Translations under genes and position numbers: made by a program | Assembly (NCBI GenBank): GCA_019671005.1 | Contig: CM033712.1 | Coordinates: 72,676,479-72,740,478 of the forward strand | DNA length: 64,000 nucleotides | Direction: 5' to 3' | From: Hibiscus mutabilis | Taxonomy: Eukaryota; Streptophyta; Magnoliopsida; Malvales; Malvaceae | Part shown: in pieces, positions 25,190-38,014 of the stretch | Position numbering within the stretch: the stretch's first letter is position 1 | How the letters are laid out: each line of letters opens with the position of its first letter | Notes under the pieces: generated by a model | The model's database searches: none | Seen by the model: the letters and a program-made list of their open reading frames with translations, nothing else | Told to the model about the DNA's origin: nothing

Positions 25190-25510
25190 ATATAATATAA
25201 TATATGGGTTAGGGATCTAAATTAGGATTCATGATTTATGGGTTTAGGTTTATGCGTTTAGAATTTAGAGATTGTGGTTTAAATTTAGAGTTTAGGGTTA
25301 GAATTTAAGAGTTGTAGGTAAAAACCTAAATCTATACCATATTACCCTAAAACCTAAACCCTAACACTAAACCTTAAATTCTAACCACAAACTCTAAATT
25401 TTAAACCCCTAAACCTAAACTCCTAAACTAGAAACTCTAAACTAGATCCATAACCATGAAATTAGGGCGCTTGTGGTAACAAAATGTGTTCACTGCCAGT
25501 GCATCGTATA
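25190..25510. repeat. foldback element with TTTAGGG-like arms, copy 1
   Basis: The left arm (ggtttaggtttatg..., 25200-25320) and right arm (cctaaacccctaaacc..., 25330-25450) are imperfect inverted copies made of degenerate TTTAGGG words. The right end (ccacaagcgccc and cactgccagtgcat in either orientation) matches the termini of the second foldback. The left end looks truncated. Non-coding. Confidence 0.5.
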
Positions 25511-25540
25511 TTTTCCGATAATATAATATGGATCTATATT

Positions 25541-25885
25541 CAATACACTGACAGTGGAAAGTTTCCACAAGCGTCTTAGTTTTAGGGTTTAAGGACTTAG
25601 TTTAGGGTGTAGGGTTTAGTGGTTTAGGTGCTGGGGTTTAGAATTTAGGGACATTGGTTAGAATTTAGGGTTTAGAGGTTAGGGTTTAGTTTTTAGGGTA
25701 ATATAGTGAGGATTTATGTTTTAACCTATAAACTCTAAATTCTAACACTAAATCTTAAATTTTAACAACTATCCCTAAATTTTAAACCCCTCACCTAAAT
25801 CCCTAAACCATACACCCTAAACTAAGTCCTTAAACCTTAAAATTAAGGCACTTGCGAAACTTTTCACCGCCAGTGTATATAATAA
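25541..25885. repeat. foldback element with TTTAGGG-like arms, copy 2
   Basis: The whole element is one long inverted repeat with arms of about 165 bp. The left terminus tacactgacagtgg with cacaagcg is mirrored on the right by cacttgcg with ccgccagtgtat. Both arms carry ttaaggacttagtttagggtg. Such an RNA would fold into a long imperfect hairpin. The TTTAGGG resemblance is degenerate, so this is not an interstitial telomere array. Confidence 0.6.
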
Positions 25886-26606
25886 TTATCCACACAATAT
25901 TATAAACATCATAAATTTTTATCACTAAATAAATCAATTTAATCTCAACTGCAATTTAACATATATATATATATTATCTTGGTTAAAATTATAATAAAAT
26001 TTAAGTTGTTCCAATGGATTGTGTTAGGCTTTCTATCTTAGAGGTCTCTGGTTCAAACCATCATGTTGTTTGTTTTAGACATCAAAATAACTCACCAAAA
26101 CGACGTCATTTCATTGTGTCATCCACATCAGCAACTATTATTCATGTCATCACCTTGTTAATGAGTTAACAACAAAATGACGATACACTGCTTAAAATTG
26201 AGTGGTATCTGGTGTAGTATACTCTTATTTTTTAGAGTTATTTTAGTTTAGATCTAAATATATTCTTGTTATAAGTCTGTTTATGCATTGTATTGATCGA
26301 TTTTGATTATAATTATATATATAGATTACAATTATAATAGTGGTTTTAAAAAGGGCTTAATATATAAATAAGTGTTTAAATCATACCTCAATGAGTTAAA
26401 TGAGTTAAATTGATTGAATTGTTTTGTATTATGATCAAATTGATTGAGTGTATAAGTGTTGAAGACTAAAACTGTTATTACATCTGGCCACATTAGACAT
26501 ACATTTTAATTATAACGACGAAGTTACATGTTTGTAATAACATTTTAATTGAATGACTAAATTATAACTTTTAAAAATACCTCAATGGCAACCAAACTAA
26601 TTACAT
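25886..26606. other. AT-rich intergenic DNA
   Basis: I see no ORF with protein family features and no clear element ends. A stretch around 26000-26220 resembles dispersed plant repeats, but I could not define it. Confidence 0.4.
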
Positions 26607-27102
26607 TAGGGGTTTAAATGAGCCGAGTCGAGCTCGAGTATCGTTAAGCTCGATTCGAAACAATCAATGTTAAGCTTGACTCGGCCTGAAAGCTCGCGAG
26701 CTTAAAATTATCAAGCTCGAGCTTGACTCGAAATCTCGCGAGCTCAAAATTATTAAGTTTGAATCGAACTCGAATATAGAAATTAGAGCTCGAGCTCAAA
26801 CTAAACCCTAATTTGCTAACCCTTCTTCGACAAAAACCTATCAACCATTATTAACCTAACTAACCCTAAATCTCACATCAGGCTCTAAATCCTAAATTAA
26901 CCCCAAAACCCATAATTAAATCCTAATTAACCAATGTAATATAATATACTATATTTTCGAGTAGCTTGTGAGCTCGTCTCAGGTCGTTAAGAACTCGAGT
27001 CGAGTCGAGTCGAGTCGAGTCGAGTCGAGTCGAGTCGAGTCGAGCTTTGACCGAGTCGAACTCGAGTAGTTCAAAATTTGTCTCGTCTAATTTGCAACCC
27101 TA
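26607..27102. mobile_element. TIR element rich in CGAGT, with 8-bp target duplication
   Basis: It begins TAGGGGTTTAAATGAGCCGAG and its reverse complement begins TAGGGTTGCAAATTAGACGAG, a 21-bp imperfect inverted repeat. Flanking octamers AATTACAT (26599-26606) and AATTACAA (27103-27110) match at seven of eight bases. The interior is full of gctcgag/cgagt words and carries a pentanucleotide array. It is non-autonomous; the 8-bp duplication suggests hAT, but the ends are not CAGGG. Confidence 0.65.
26993..27045. repeat. CGAGT pentanucleotide tandem array
   Basis: About ten perfect tandem copies of the pentamer CGAGT lie inside the TIR element. The flanking sequence contains diverged copies of the same word, so the array probably expanded from sequence native to the element. 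Confidence 0.85.
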
Positions 27103-27660
27103 AATTACAAAGTGCTCATTTTACCCGTTTTTTTCAAGCCCGTGAGACATGATCGGCAATTCGGCATTATAAACTCAACAAAGTGTCCCCATAATTCCGC
27201 CGAGCTCAATTTACTATAGAACGAAAAGTAGTAATCAATTATGATTCAGACTATATTGAAGATTGCATGGAATGCATATGTATATTATGTCCGGAGGAAG
27301 AGGAACAATCGAATCGAGTTCTTCGAAACTTAAGCCACTGCAGGGAAAAAGGTAAAGAGAGTTATTGCTGGAAATACCCAGCTGTGTATGGCTTGAGATT
27401 GGTTTCTACTTGGCGTGTCCGTAACGATTGTAGCGGATTCCTGTTTTTTCATGGAATAGATTACAAAGCTTAAAAAATAATATAATTCTTTTAAGCAGAT
27501 AGGACAAATGAGATTAATATCATCGACAAACAGACGAGTTAAGCCAGATGTTGGACGATGGAAGCAACGTAAATCATTTTGGATTATCTGCCATAAAAGT
27601 ATACAAATTAGTAGGTGGAGGAGGAAATGTAAAAGCAATTGGAACAGAGGAGAAACAAAC
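27103..27660 (+). other. 5' flank of DC1 copy B (shared promoter block)
   Basis: 27262-27292 matches 42629-42662 upstream of copy D. 27495-27525 (gacaaatgagattaatatc) matches 45125-45145 upstream of copy E. 27555-27640 matches, in reverse complement, 56895-56975 upstream of copy F. These pairings show that several DC1 copies inherited the same promoter-proximal DNA. Confidence 0.6.
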
Positions 27661-29721
27661 ACGACGGAGCTTCATCACATAAGCCATGAGCATCCATTGG
27701 TATTCAACGAAGGCACCAGCAGCAACAGTCCTGACTACATTTTATGCGACGGCTGTGAGGACCGGGTGTTCGGCCCTTGCTATAGCTGTGAGTAGTGCGG
27801 TTTTTACCTCCATAAGAGAAGTGCAGAGGCTCCCTTGGAGATTCAGCATCACCCTTCTTCATCTTCTTCCACTGTCGGAAGATTGGGAAAGGGAAATTCG
27901 TTGCAGCTTTTGAGGCCTCCACCAGGAGAACAGGTTTAAGGGATTTATCTATCATTGTTCTTCTTGTCAATATTTCCTTGACATTAATTGCGCCATGCTT
28001 CCACACTACACTAGTGCCGGAAAGTTCATCGAATCCGTCCATGTTGCGCATGAACATCCTTTGATTTCCATTAATCCAATTGGATTTTTTGAGTGCGATG
28101 GTTGTCTCAATCCTTTAAAAACAGATGATGCTTCGTATGCTTGTTTTGAATGTAGACATGTCTACCATAAGAAATGTCTTGAACTTCCCGCAGCAACTAA
28201 TCACCCCTGCCATCGTATACACCAGCTTTTGCTTGTTTCTGATGATCCCGATGAAGACTTACCTGAATGCAACCTGTGCCAATACAGTATTCGGTGGGGA
28301 TTTTATTATTGTTGCGTCTCTTGCAAGTTTTACATGCACCTCGGATTATTGAAGACAAATCTCATCATGAACACCCTTTCACTTTGTTATTAAGACCAAA
28401 TAAAGCCCTTCGATTGTGATGCATGTGGCAACCAGGGGAATTATGTTTCCTATGTTTGTTCTACCTGCAACATCCAAGTTCACAGGGACTGCATTTCATT
28501 GCCACGCCAGATTATATTCAGTCTCCACCCCCATCCCATTTCCCATTGCTTTATCAACAGCACAGACCACCATGATTCAAGCGATTTGGATTGAAAAATC
28601 TGTTTTGAAAAACTGAACATCGAGTATGGGAGTTATTATTATTTGCGGCCAAGTTGTGAATTTGTTACCCATGTCAAGTGTTCCATTCAGAACAACATGT
28701 TGTATAATGTGGTTGAGGTAGAAAATCCTGACGAATTTGAGGAATCCGATTTGTTTTCTGATGAATCCACAAATTCCATCATCGTATTATCAAGGAAATC
28801 ACAGTCGGAAATGATGCAATAGCTGCGGAGATAGAACATGTTAGCCATAAGCACAATTTGATATTCTCGGATGAGACTAAGGATAATAAATATTGCAATG
28901 GTAGCGTGCTACCTATCCTATCCTCATTTTACTATTGTTCACACTGTGATTTCTTTTTGCACAAGGCCTGTGCTGAACTGCCTAGAAGGATTCAACCATG
29001 GTTTGCTCCAAAGCCCGGTAATCTTCACACAGATTGTATTCTCAGATGTTTTCGCTGTAAGTATCCAGGTGGTGGCTTCTCCTACAAAATGGATTATAAT
29101 TTCTGGAGCTTGTGCCTTAGATGTGCTTATGTACCTCACAGTTTTACATATCAAGCGGATGAGCCACATTACGTCTTCTTTGTTGAAGAGCATGAAGGCA
29201 AGTGCAATGCTTGTTGTAAAGATTTAGGGCATGGAAGGATTTATAGATGCAAGGATTGTGCATTTTCTTTGCATTTGAAATGTGTTTCATTACCACGCAC
29301 AGTTTGGCACAAGTGTGATCAACATTCTTTAACACTTACTTATCGAGATCTTGATGACTATCCGCTAAGACACTATTGTGACATCTGTGAAAAAGAAAGA
29401 GATCCACAACCATGGTTTTATCACTGTAAAGCTTGTGACAAAGCTATGCATGCCAGATGTGTTCTCAAGAAATACCCATTTATCAAAGCCGGAAGCAAAT
29501 ACATATACAGATTTCATCGACATCCTCTCACATTTGTCAGGAAGATTTATTACTACCCTAAATGCAATGACTGTGGTGAGCCGTGTCAAGATCTGGCCCT
29601 TGATTGTGAAGAGCATGGATGCAAATATATTGTTCATTGGACCTGCACACGCCCTTCTCATTATCGTGGTTTATTTTATGATCCTTATAATCCCTTTGAT
29701 AATGATAGTGATAGTGAATGA
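27661..29721 (+). pseudogene. DC1 domain protein, copy B (5' half broken, 3' half open)
   Basis: Homology begins at 27661, where the start codon is ACG instead of ATG (ACG ACG GAG CTT CAT against ATG GCG GAG CTT CAT). The 5' half has a TAG at 27793, frameshifts around 27900-27990, a small deletion near 28345 that removes part of one module, and a 1-nt deletion near 28781. From 28858 to the TGA at 29719 the frame is open for 287 residues with five good modules (HCDFFLHKACAELP, YRCKDCAFSLHLKC, YHCKACDKAMHARC, EEHGCKYIVHWTC). The acidic serine-rich tail NDSDSE is the family's usual end. The open ORF has no ATG at its head, so a stable product is doubtful. The open 3' half may simply have escaped mutation. 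Confidence 0.82.
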
Positions 29722-30123
29722 TGTATGAACCGCTAAACTAAACTATTTGTTATGTATTAAACCACATGTTTGGCAAACTTGGTGCGGTTATGCTGAGTTT
29801 AGTTTTAGTTCTCTTCGTCTTTGTATTACTTTTTGTGGCATTAGCATTGGTCTTGCAAGCTGCAGGTATTGTTTTCTTTTCGGGAATATGTTATTGTCTT
29901 ATGTGCGCCAGCTTTTGTAACTTAATTTCGTTCATTATTGTTCAATATAGCTGATGATGTAATTGCTGCAGAGACAGAACATGTTGGTAATGGGAGCCCA
30001 GAGTTGTGCGAGGTTGTTTCGCAAGGTGTATTTGGAAGATTTTGGATGTGGCAGCCGTGCTGGAGAGACTTCTTGGTGCCAAATCTAATTTCCTTTTGAC
30101 CATTGAGCCGAGCTGTTAAGAAT
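29722..30123 (+). other. 3' UTR-like flank of copy B
   Basis: 29722-29900 matches the conserved DC1 3' flank (tgatgtatgaaccgct..., ...cttgcaagc). The remaining 200 bp carries a short DC1-like word (gatgatgtaattgctgcagagacagaacatgt type, near 29950), perhaps a tiny duplicated scrap. No gene. Confidence 0.5.
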
Positions 30124-30652
30124 AGGGGTGAGCGTTCGATCAAGTCAAGTAAAAATTTTTCGAGTTATTCGAGTTTACATGTCATATTTTACAACTTAAA
30201 CTTTATTTGAAATTTTTTCAATTCGAGTCGAGTTTATAAAATTCGAGTTGAGTCGAGTTACTATACAAATCTAATTGTAATTATTTATCATTTTATAGTA
30301 CGGTTTGATTCCAATTTAAATGACTTTCGCTAATTATATAAGATATGCGCACGCGAATAACACACACATATTTTTTTTCATATTTTTTTCATATGTGGCA
30401 TATTTTTCTTCATATATATATAAGAAAAAATTGAGGGACTTGACCCGAACTTAAAAATAAATTCACTAATTACTAAAAATTTCGACTTATTCGAGTTTCT
30501 ATTTTACAACTCAAACTTTATTTGAAATTTTTTTGAATCAATTCGAGTATGTGAAATTTCGAGTCGAGTAAAGACAAGTCGAGTTTTTTCGTCTCGAGTC
30601 GTGTCGAAAAATTCAATTTTTTCGATTCGAATCAAATTTTGCTCCCTAATTC
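30124..30652. mobile_element. TIR element with CGAGT/TTCGAG words
   Basis: The left end (aggggtgagcgttcgatc) and right end (gattcgaatcaaattttgctccct) are imperfect inverted copies, with repeated ttcgag words inside. A similar piece occurs at 53940-54020. No coding capacity; the target duplication is unclear. 30653-30916 is AT-rich with nothing recognisable. Confidence 0.45.
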
Positions 30653-30916
30653 AGAAATATATATGATTATTATTTTTCAAGCCTAAGAACGCTTTTGACA
30701 TATATGAATGTATAAGTAGAAAAATATATATACGATAGTTAAACGCAATCTTCTTAAACTAAATAAACATCATGAAATAAAAAAAAACACTTGCATTAAA
30801 ATTATATGATTATTATTTATCTTTGAGAGTTAAATGCATTCACAATTTAATATGTACAAAGACCATGAATTATTCTCTTATTTTTTTTCTAAAAATTTTC
30901 TCAAAATAAAATAAAT

Positions 30917-33900
30917 TGTTATGAATATCTTTATTTATGGTGGATATCCATATATTAAATGAGACTTTTTAATGTACTTTATTATTAGGGTTTCCATTTT
31001 ATGCCTATAAATATAGAGTTTGGAAAGCATTGTATACAACCCTACTTTGAGAATATAATACAAGTCTCTCTCTTTGTCTCTCATTTTGTTCTTGTTCATC
31101 TATTTTATTCTTTCTCTTTACTTTACTCACAACACGTTATCAACACGATCTCGCTCGATTATCATGGTTCTTTTTGGTGGTTCTCGAAAAGGATTTCAAT
31201 TTGATTTTGCGACTACATCTAGTATGTTCTGTTTATCTATATATCGTTTTACTAATTGATTAATCACGACATCAAGTTCATGTTCGTGTTGTCACTCAAA
31301 TATATAAAACGAACCTAACAAAACAATAATATGTAGCCAACTATTCACGTTTGTTTTATTGAAACAATTAACATCCTCTTGCGCACGGTTTTTGAGTATT
31401 TTCAAGGAAAGCTTTGAAAAAAATATTTATTTGTTAGTCTGCTTAATAAATAATAATACATGATCGGAAGTTTGTGGCTATTTATTTGATGAGAGATTGT
31501 GTTTTTTTAACCATGTTTTGAGTTTTACATGATATGCTTCAATGGCTTAAAAATCATGGCTTGAATCAAGATAAAATCTAAAAAGATACGTTTCTTCAAT
31601 ATGTTTATATTGAGATCAATTTTTATTTACGTTATTCTATAAACGAGAATTTATATTTTCAACCGTATTTTGAGTTTTACATGTCATTAAATGGCTTGGA
31701 AAAAGACATGACATCAAGAGCTTATGAGAAGCTTCTTGGATCATTTACTATATCTCCATTGTCCTCAAGAGGAAAATCAATATCGGCAAACTTTATTTTT
31801 ATTCTTTAAATTACGATTTTAAAGTGCGGTAAATCATGGTGATTTTGAATCTACAAGAAGACTATTATAAAGTCTCTATTTGCTCGAAAGCAATAATTTT
31901 TCTATGTCGAAAAGCTCGACTATAGACTTCTCCAAGTTCAAGTTACAAAAATTCGTCTTGATCCAAATTTTTTGTGTGGGAGGCATTCCCTAAAGTGAAT
32001 GCAAGCATGATGTTTATTCCATGCGATTATCAATGATGAGGATATGTTAATAAAAACATACTCAACTTTTCACGCAAATAATGTTGTCCTCAGACACAAT
32101 ATCGTGAAAAAAAGTTTAAAGGCCCACTGGCTCCACTCCATTCCTTGAAGTGAATGTGAGATTATATTATATAAAGAATAAAGATCACATTAATAGTTGT
32201 GGCCGCGATTGAAACTATGAATATAGACATAAAAAATATGGTCATTTTAAGAATACTTCTACCCACCGGTAGTGAGGTTATAAGGATGACAAGAGTAATA
32301 AAGATCATTCTAAGGAAGTGAAATCCTTTTTATTACCAATGTGACGTTATAAACTATTGGTCTCGTACTTGTCGTATACTGAAAAATCAACAATCATTGG
32401 TTGATAAAGAAAAGAAAATGGAAGCAAATTTTGTTTGCGAAAATAAAGAAGATGATATTGGTCCAACTCATTTGGACGTTGTTGATTTTCTTATAACCCT
32501 TGAAAGAAATATATCGTCTTCTAATTATTCTCATAACATTGAAGAGAATTATTGATCTTTTAATTTAATTTAATTTATATTTATTTACTTTACACATTAA
32601 TTATTTGCACTTTATATATTAATTTAATGCCGAAAGTATATTCTTTAATTAGTTAATATGTTCTCTGTTTCTGTTGGTTTAATCCAAATATATTGGCTAG
32701 ACATCCCATTCTGCGAGACTACTGGTCTCAAAGGAGGTTTCTAAAGGACCTTGTGAACTAGTTTAACAATGCCGCGTACGAGGATTAAATCTTTGTTTTA
32801 TGTTGGTTTGTATATATATATATTATGACATTTATTTATTTTGTTTCACATGATTACTTGTCAAATACAATCTATGATGATGATTTGTACTCAGCAGAAG
32901 CATAAGATATATTTTCCCATTTAAATGCAAGAGAATAATGAGAGTACTATATCTCAAAGTACTGAAAATATTGATTCTCCAGGAGAGCAATAAGTTCTCG
33001 AGAGAAAGCACATTATGAAAAGTGCAGCATTGCGAATATTGTAATAATTATCGGTATGAGTTCGCAAAATAATCCTTCGGGAATTATAGATAACATATGT
33101 TATCAATTGGCATTTGAAATAAGCCAATCTGGATATAAGTTCTGGTAGCCAAAAAGTCAGTTGAAAGCTCTGGAAGAGTTATTTATTGCTACCAAATGAA
33201 TAATTTCCGTTGAAAGCTCCGAGAGAGTTAAATATATTCCTATTCAAAGGAACAATTTTTGGTGGACAATGTATTATCAAATTTCAAATAAACTTGTATT
33301 TCAAAATTTGTACCACACATATGCAAGTGAGATTGAATCACATGTTATGGTAAACAAGAAGTTTACAAATTCAGAGATATATACACATATATATAGTTGG
33401 CATGATCGGTTAGGCCATCCTGATCAATAATGATGCAGAAATTATTGAGATTTACATGCACATGTATTAAAAGAACCTGAAGTTCTTGTGGTGCTTATTC
33501 TTAAATGAATTGATTAAATTCCACTTATTAAAGAACATGAAGTTCTTGTGTTTCTTAAAGGAATTGGTTAAATTCCACTTACTAAAAGAACCTGAAGTTC
33601 TTGTGTTGTTTGTTCTCAAAGGATTTAGTTGATCCCACTTACCAAAAGAACTTGAAGTTCTTGTACTAAAGATGAGACTGCATGCCTTGCATATTTGAAT
33701 GAATATGGGCCCATATATCCACAAATGTGGAAAGTTTTATATGATTTTAGTAGATGCATCTACATTGTTTTATCAACTTACAACTAGAAGTTTGTGAGAT
33801 TGATTCTAAAAGGATTCAAATTATGCAATTAGACTATTCGTCTTGCAAAAGCTTGTGGGTTTATATTTTAGGCTATATCAGTTAAAATAACTATTACAAA

Positions 33901-36215
33901 GCTTATTGATTATGAACAAAACAGTTTAGCAAAATTTTGATTGGATGCCTCCTCTTTGATAGCTAAACTATGAGAACAAAACACTTATATGGTATTTCCA
34001 CATAGCAACACTTATACGTATCAAGCCAATAAGTTATAATAAACTCCCCATTATGATTGGCTTTTGGTTAGAAGCCATATATTTCCTATTTTTTAATTTT
34101 TGAATGTGCGATATATAGTTAAATTGCTCCACCACAACGCACAAAATGGGTATATAAAAATGGTTGAGAATATATATTGAGCATGAGTCTCCTTTTATGT
34201 TTAAAAATTAATTGGAGAATCATTTATGACATGATTTTTCTCAACATCAGGGGGAGATAATAATCAGCTGGATAAAGGAAAATGAATTATTGTTATCTAG
34301 ATCCTCGTATATGAACCAAAAGTTCATAAGATAATTCATGTTATTATATGTCAACTGCCAGACATATTTGCTAACCCAATGAGAGTAACTAAGTCTCATA
34401 TACCAGCTGAAATGCTCTAAATTTAAATTAAATGTTAGAGCGAATGGATGTAAGTCATGCATGAAGCAGGAAAATTGGTTCCAATGATCAAAATTCTCGT
34501 AAATGGAAAATAGTATGAGATGGTCATATATTGGAGGCGGGTGCTCCTGAAGAGACCCAAGACATAACTAATAATAGAACTCTTGAAGAGTATCATGTAC
34601 CTGAAATAAAGGTTGAAATCTTAAAGAGATCTCGATGAGTTATGTCACTACGAGAATGGAACCATAAAATTGAAAAGTTGTCGACAACGATTTTACAAAC
34701 AATTTTACATAGAATACTTCTATACAAGTAAAAAAAAAGAAAATGAGGATCTTGTATAGAAATCTATAGATATTGAAATGATTGGCCAATGTAGAAAGAC
34801 GTTTTGAACTTCTAAAAGAGAAGTATTTGGACCAACAGTCCAAACACCTAAAGGTGTAATGCAAGTGGGGCACAAATAAGTAGTCGTAAATACGACTTGA
34901 ATTATGATTTATGAAGAATTCTAATTACTTCATGGTGGATACAATTGCTTTGGCAGTTATGAAATAATTTATATACGTCTAATTATTTTGTGGATCCCTA
35001 TTTATCCTTGAAGGATTTAAAATGCTAGAAACATTTGGAAATTTCTGAGAAAATTTATTTAGATAAGCCCTTAGTGAGTACTAATTAAGGAAATACTGTA
35101 AGAATGATCAAATTTCTTATGTATTTTATAAATGAGTTTGGATCAAGATTCATTATGATAATTTGAATTTCATTAGAACTCCTAAAGAGCTTCAAATTGG
35201 ATACTCATGAAGTGCTTTCAATGCATTTAATGAAAGTATTTGAGAAAAGGAATCTTGACATCAAGTTTTATCTCGACCTGAAGATCGAGCATTTAAATAT
35301 GTCTCTTTGTCTATGAATGGACATCAGCTGAAAGAATCTTAAAGAAGATTCAATATGGATAAAGCATATCTGTTGAGTATCTTTATGATTGCAAGATTAT
35401 TGGGTGTGAATAAATTTATCTTCGAAAGAAAGATAAATAAATAATTCTTTTGGAAACACCATATATTAGTTGGTCAAGAAATATTCATGGATATACAAAG
35501 ATCATTACCTTTAGATCTTTAAACATTCGTCTATGCCTCCTCAAATATTGTAGAAATAACTGTTATGCACAAGACAAGCCAAAGATGAGTTTGGCTAAGA
35601 CCATTGACCCAACATATCCAGAAGATATGTGATTTACTTTCACAAGATATGATACAAAGCTATCTTGTGTAGAGATAATGCAAGGTAGATACATCATGGA
35701 ACATATTACTCCAAAGTTTCATCCCTCACGATCTTTAGAAAAATAATATTCAAGATTGAATTATGAAGATTCAAAGATCTTATGTGATGTTTTCATGAGG
35801 GGGAGTAAATACGCGTTGCACTCTTTTTCCCTTAACCAAGGTTTTGTCCCAATGGGTTTTCTTGGTAAGGTTTTTAATGAGGCAACATGTTATGCGTATC
35901 AAAGATGCGTGTACTTTTTTTTTCCTTCACTAAAGATTTTTTTCCCATTGGGTTTTTATCTTAGTAAGGTTTTAACGAGGCACATTATCTTCATGGATAT
36001 CCAAGGGGGAGTGTTATGAATATCTTTATTTATGGTGGATATCCATATATTAAATGAGACTTTAATGTACTTTATTATTAGAGTTTCCATTTTATGCCTA
36101 TAAATATAGAGTTTGGAAAGCATTGTATACAACCATACTTTGAGAATATAATACAAGTCTCTCATCTTGTTCTTGCTCATCTATTTTATTCTTTCTCTTT
36201 ACTTTATTCACAACA
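30917..36215 (+). mobile_element. decayed Ty1/copia LTR retrotransposon
   Basis: The 5' LTR (30917-31134) and 3' LTR (36012-36215) start TGTTATGAATATC and end CACAACA. Primer-site-like gttatcaacacg follows the first LTR and the purine tract aagggggag precedes the second. The flanks TAAAT and CAAAT are a likely 5-bp duplication with one change. Translation on plus, through many stops and shifts, gives a zinc-knuckle region (about 32190-32400), the GAG-pre-integrase word WHDRLGHP (33398), integrase remnants (33700-34250) and reverse transcriptase/RNase H remnants (34900-35750), in copia order. The LTRs differ by several small indels and the coding region is dead, so the insertion is not recent. 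Confidence 0.85.
33463..33672 (+). repeat. ~60-bp tandem repeat inside the copia element
   Basis: Four consecutive units of about 57-63 bp each contain AAGAACCTGAAGTTCTTGT followed by a variant of ttaaatgaattgattaaattccactta. The core is itself a near-palindrome (AAGAAC...GTTCTT). Unit lengths vary, so the array arose by local duplication in the integrase region. Confidence 0.7.
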
Positions 36216-36239
36216 CAAATTTATTTTTTTTAGGACTAT

Positions 36240-36619
36240 TAACTATATATATGAAGGTGGAGAAGGTACAATTGTCCAAGCATTAATAAATTACTTTCAC
36301 AATGTGAACATCAGAACACATCAAATATAATTTCCATTGGTATATACATATATAAACATCGATTCAATTCACATCGACCCTAATTAAAAAAGATCCAAAA
36401 ATAAAATATAGTAATCAAATAAAAACGTGATATATATATATATATTTAATAGTCTAAAAGTGATTATAAGATAGTATCTGTTCGTACATATTCTTAATCC
36501 TTTGACAATGCACATACACCTTGTAAATAAAACAATTTGAAACTGTGTCTCTTAGGATAAACATCATCTATTTTTCCACTAGGACACTTGTTGAGTTCAT
36601 GAACATTAGAAAACATCAA

Positions 36620-36679
<60 letters not shown>

Positions 36680-36790
36680 GGTGTCATTTACACCTCGTAA
36701 ATAAAACAATTTGAAATTGTGTCTCTTAGAATAAACATCATCTATTTTCCACTAGGACACTTGTTGAGTTCATAAACATTAGAAAATATC

Positions 36791-36822
<32 letters not shown>

Positions 36823-37005
36823 AAAATGTGTCATTTTCAGAGCATTAACAAATTACTTTCACAATATGAACATTAGAAAACATCAAATATACCTTTCATT
36901 GGTATATGGTATACATATATATAAACATCGATTTAATCTTTATTTACCCTAATTAACAAAGATCCAATCACAAAATAATAATAATAATAATCAAAATCTA
37001 ATATA
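36240..37005 (+). repeat. diverged ~180-bp repeat units with TA/TG microsatellites
   Basis: A unit with cattaataaattactttcacaatgtgaac, acatcaaatata, ttggtatatacatatataaaca and aacaaagatcc blocks occurs at 36260-36430 and 36835-37000. Between them a second segment is duplicated (36512-36690 and 36694-36825). Each copy of that segment ends in a TA run joined to a TG run (36619-36675 and 36791-36822). Confidence 0.65.
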
Positions 37006-37012
37006 TATATAA

Positions 37013-37233
37013 GGATAGGACCCAATTACACAGTATAAAAGTTTTTAACTTTTACACGTTTTTGGATCGTTGGATGAGTGAAACAGATGAATGAGATTAA
37101 CAATGGGTTATGTGAAGATTATCACTTGGAAAAAAAGTAAAGAGTTAATCTGAGCCATCCATTTCCCTCATCCAATGATCCAAAAAACGTGTAAAACTAA
37201 GAGTTTTATATTCAGTGTAAGTGGATCCTATCC
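37013..37233. mobile_element. 220-bp MITE, cluster copy 1
   Basis: It begins ggataggacccaattacac and ends gtgtaagtggatcctatcc, inverted ends of about 25 bp. The interior carries ggatcgttggatgagtgaaa mirrored by catccaatgatcc. TA-rich flanks suggest a TA-type target. The same element recurs four more times before 39.23 kb. Confidence 0.7.
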
Positions 37234-37246
37234 CATATATCCTATA

Positions 37247-38014
37247 TATGAAGTGGGAAAGGTAAGGTGTCAATTTTCAAAGCATTAATAAATTGCTTTC
37301 ACAATTTGAACTTTAGAACACATCAAATATACCTTCCATTGGTGTTAAACATTGACTTAATCCACATAGACTATAATTAACAAAGATAAAATCACATAAA
37401 AACAATTATAAGGATTAACAATTCAACCACAAATCCCTAAATTCATCTCCTTCGACCATCAATTCAACCACAAACAGCCACTCCTTCCTTCACCGACCCC
37501 ATAGCCAATAACCCCTACCTTATGTCGTCAGAAATTGACGAAGAAGTGACCAAATGAACCACGAAAGTCGAATATGAAATCTTCAATCGAACACCCAACG
37601 ACGAACGGACAACAAATTGGGCTTCGCGAATCGTGCAATGAGAGGAGAAGGCCTCACTGTTGTAGCGACGACGTGGTGTTCGATGATGGTAAAGGGAAAA
37701 TTTTGGGATTTAAGTTTTTTTTGAAGAACATTAAAGTTTTGGATATTTTGAAAAAAAAATAAAGATTTTTTTAATTTTAAAACAAAAATAAAGAAATAGA
37801 CCACGTGTCACTCGATGCCAATTTTTTTAAAGCCGTTAACAGAACCCCTTAAAATAGTTACAAAATAAAACATTAGGAATTATTTCACCTAAAAAATACT
37901 TTAGACACCTATTTCGAAAAAAAGAATAGTTTAAACACTTATTTTATAGTTAAGCCTTTTAAAGTAAATAAATAATAAAGGTAAAATTATGTTTAAAACT
38001 TAAAGTCGTAAAAA
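37247..38014. other. repeat unit plus unrecognised AT-rich DNA
   Basis: 37247-37400 is another copy of the ~180-bp unit. 37430-37770 is less AT-rich (short ORFs on both strands) but matches no family I know. The rest is AT-rich. Confidence 0.4.

Noticed and set aside
25190..25885. Interstitial telomere array
   Set aside because: TTTAGGG words are degenerate, irregularly spaced and arranged as inverted arms, so a foldback element explains them better.
33463..33672. CRISPR-like array
   Set aside because: Regularly repeated words occur, but the units are contiguous and diverged without unique spacers, and this is plant nuclear DNA.
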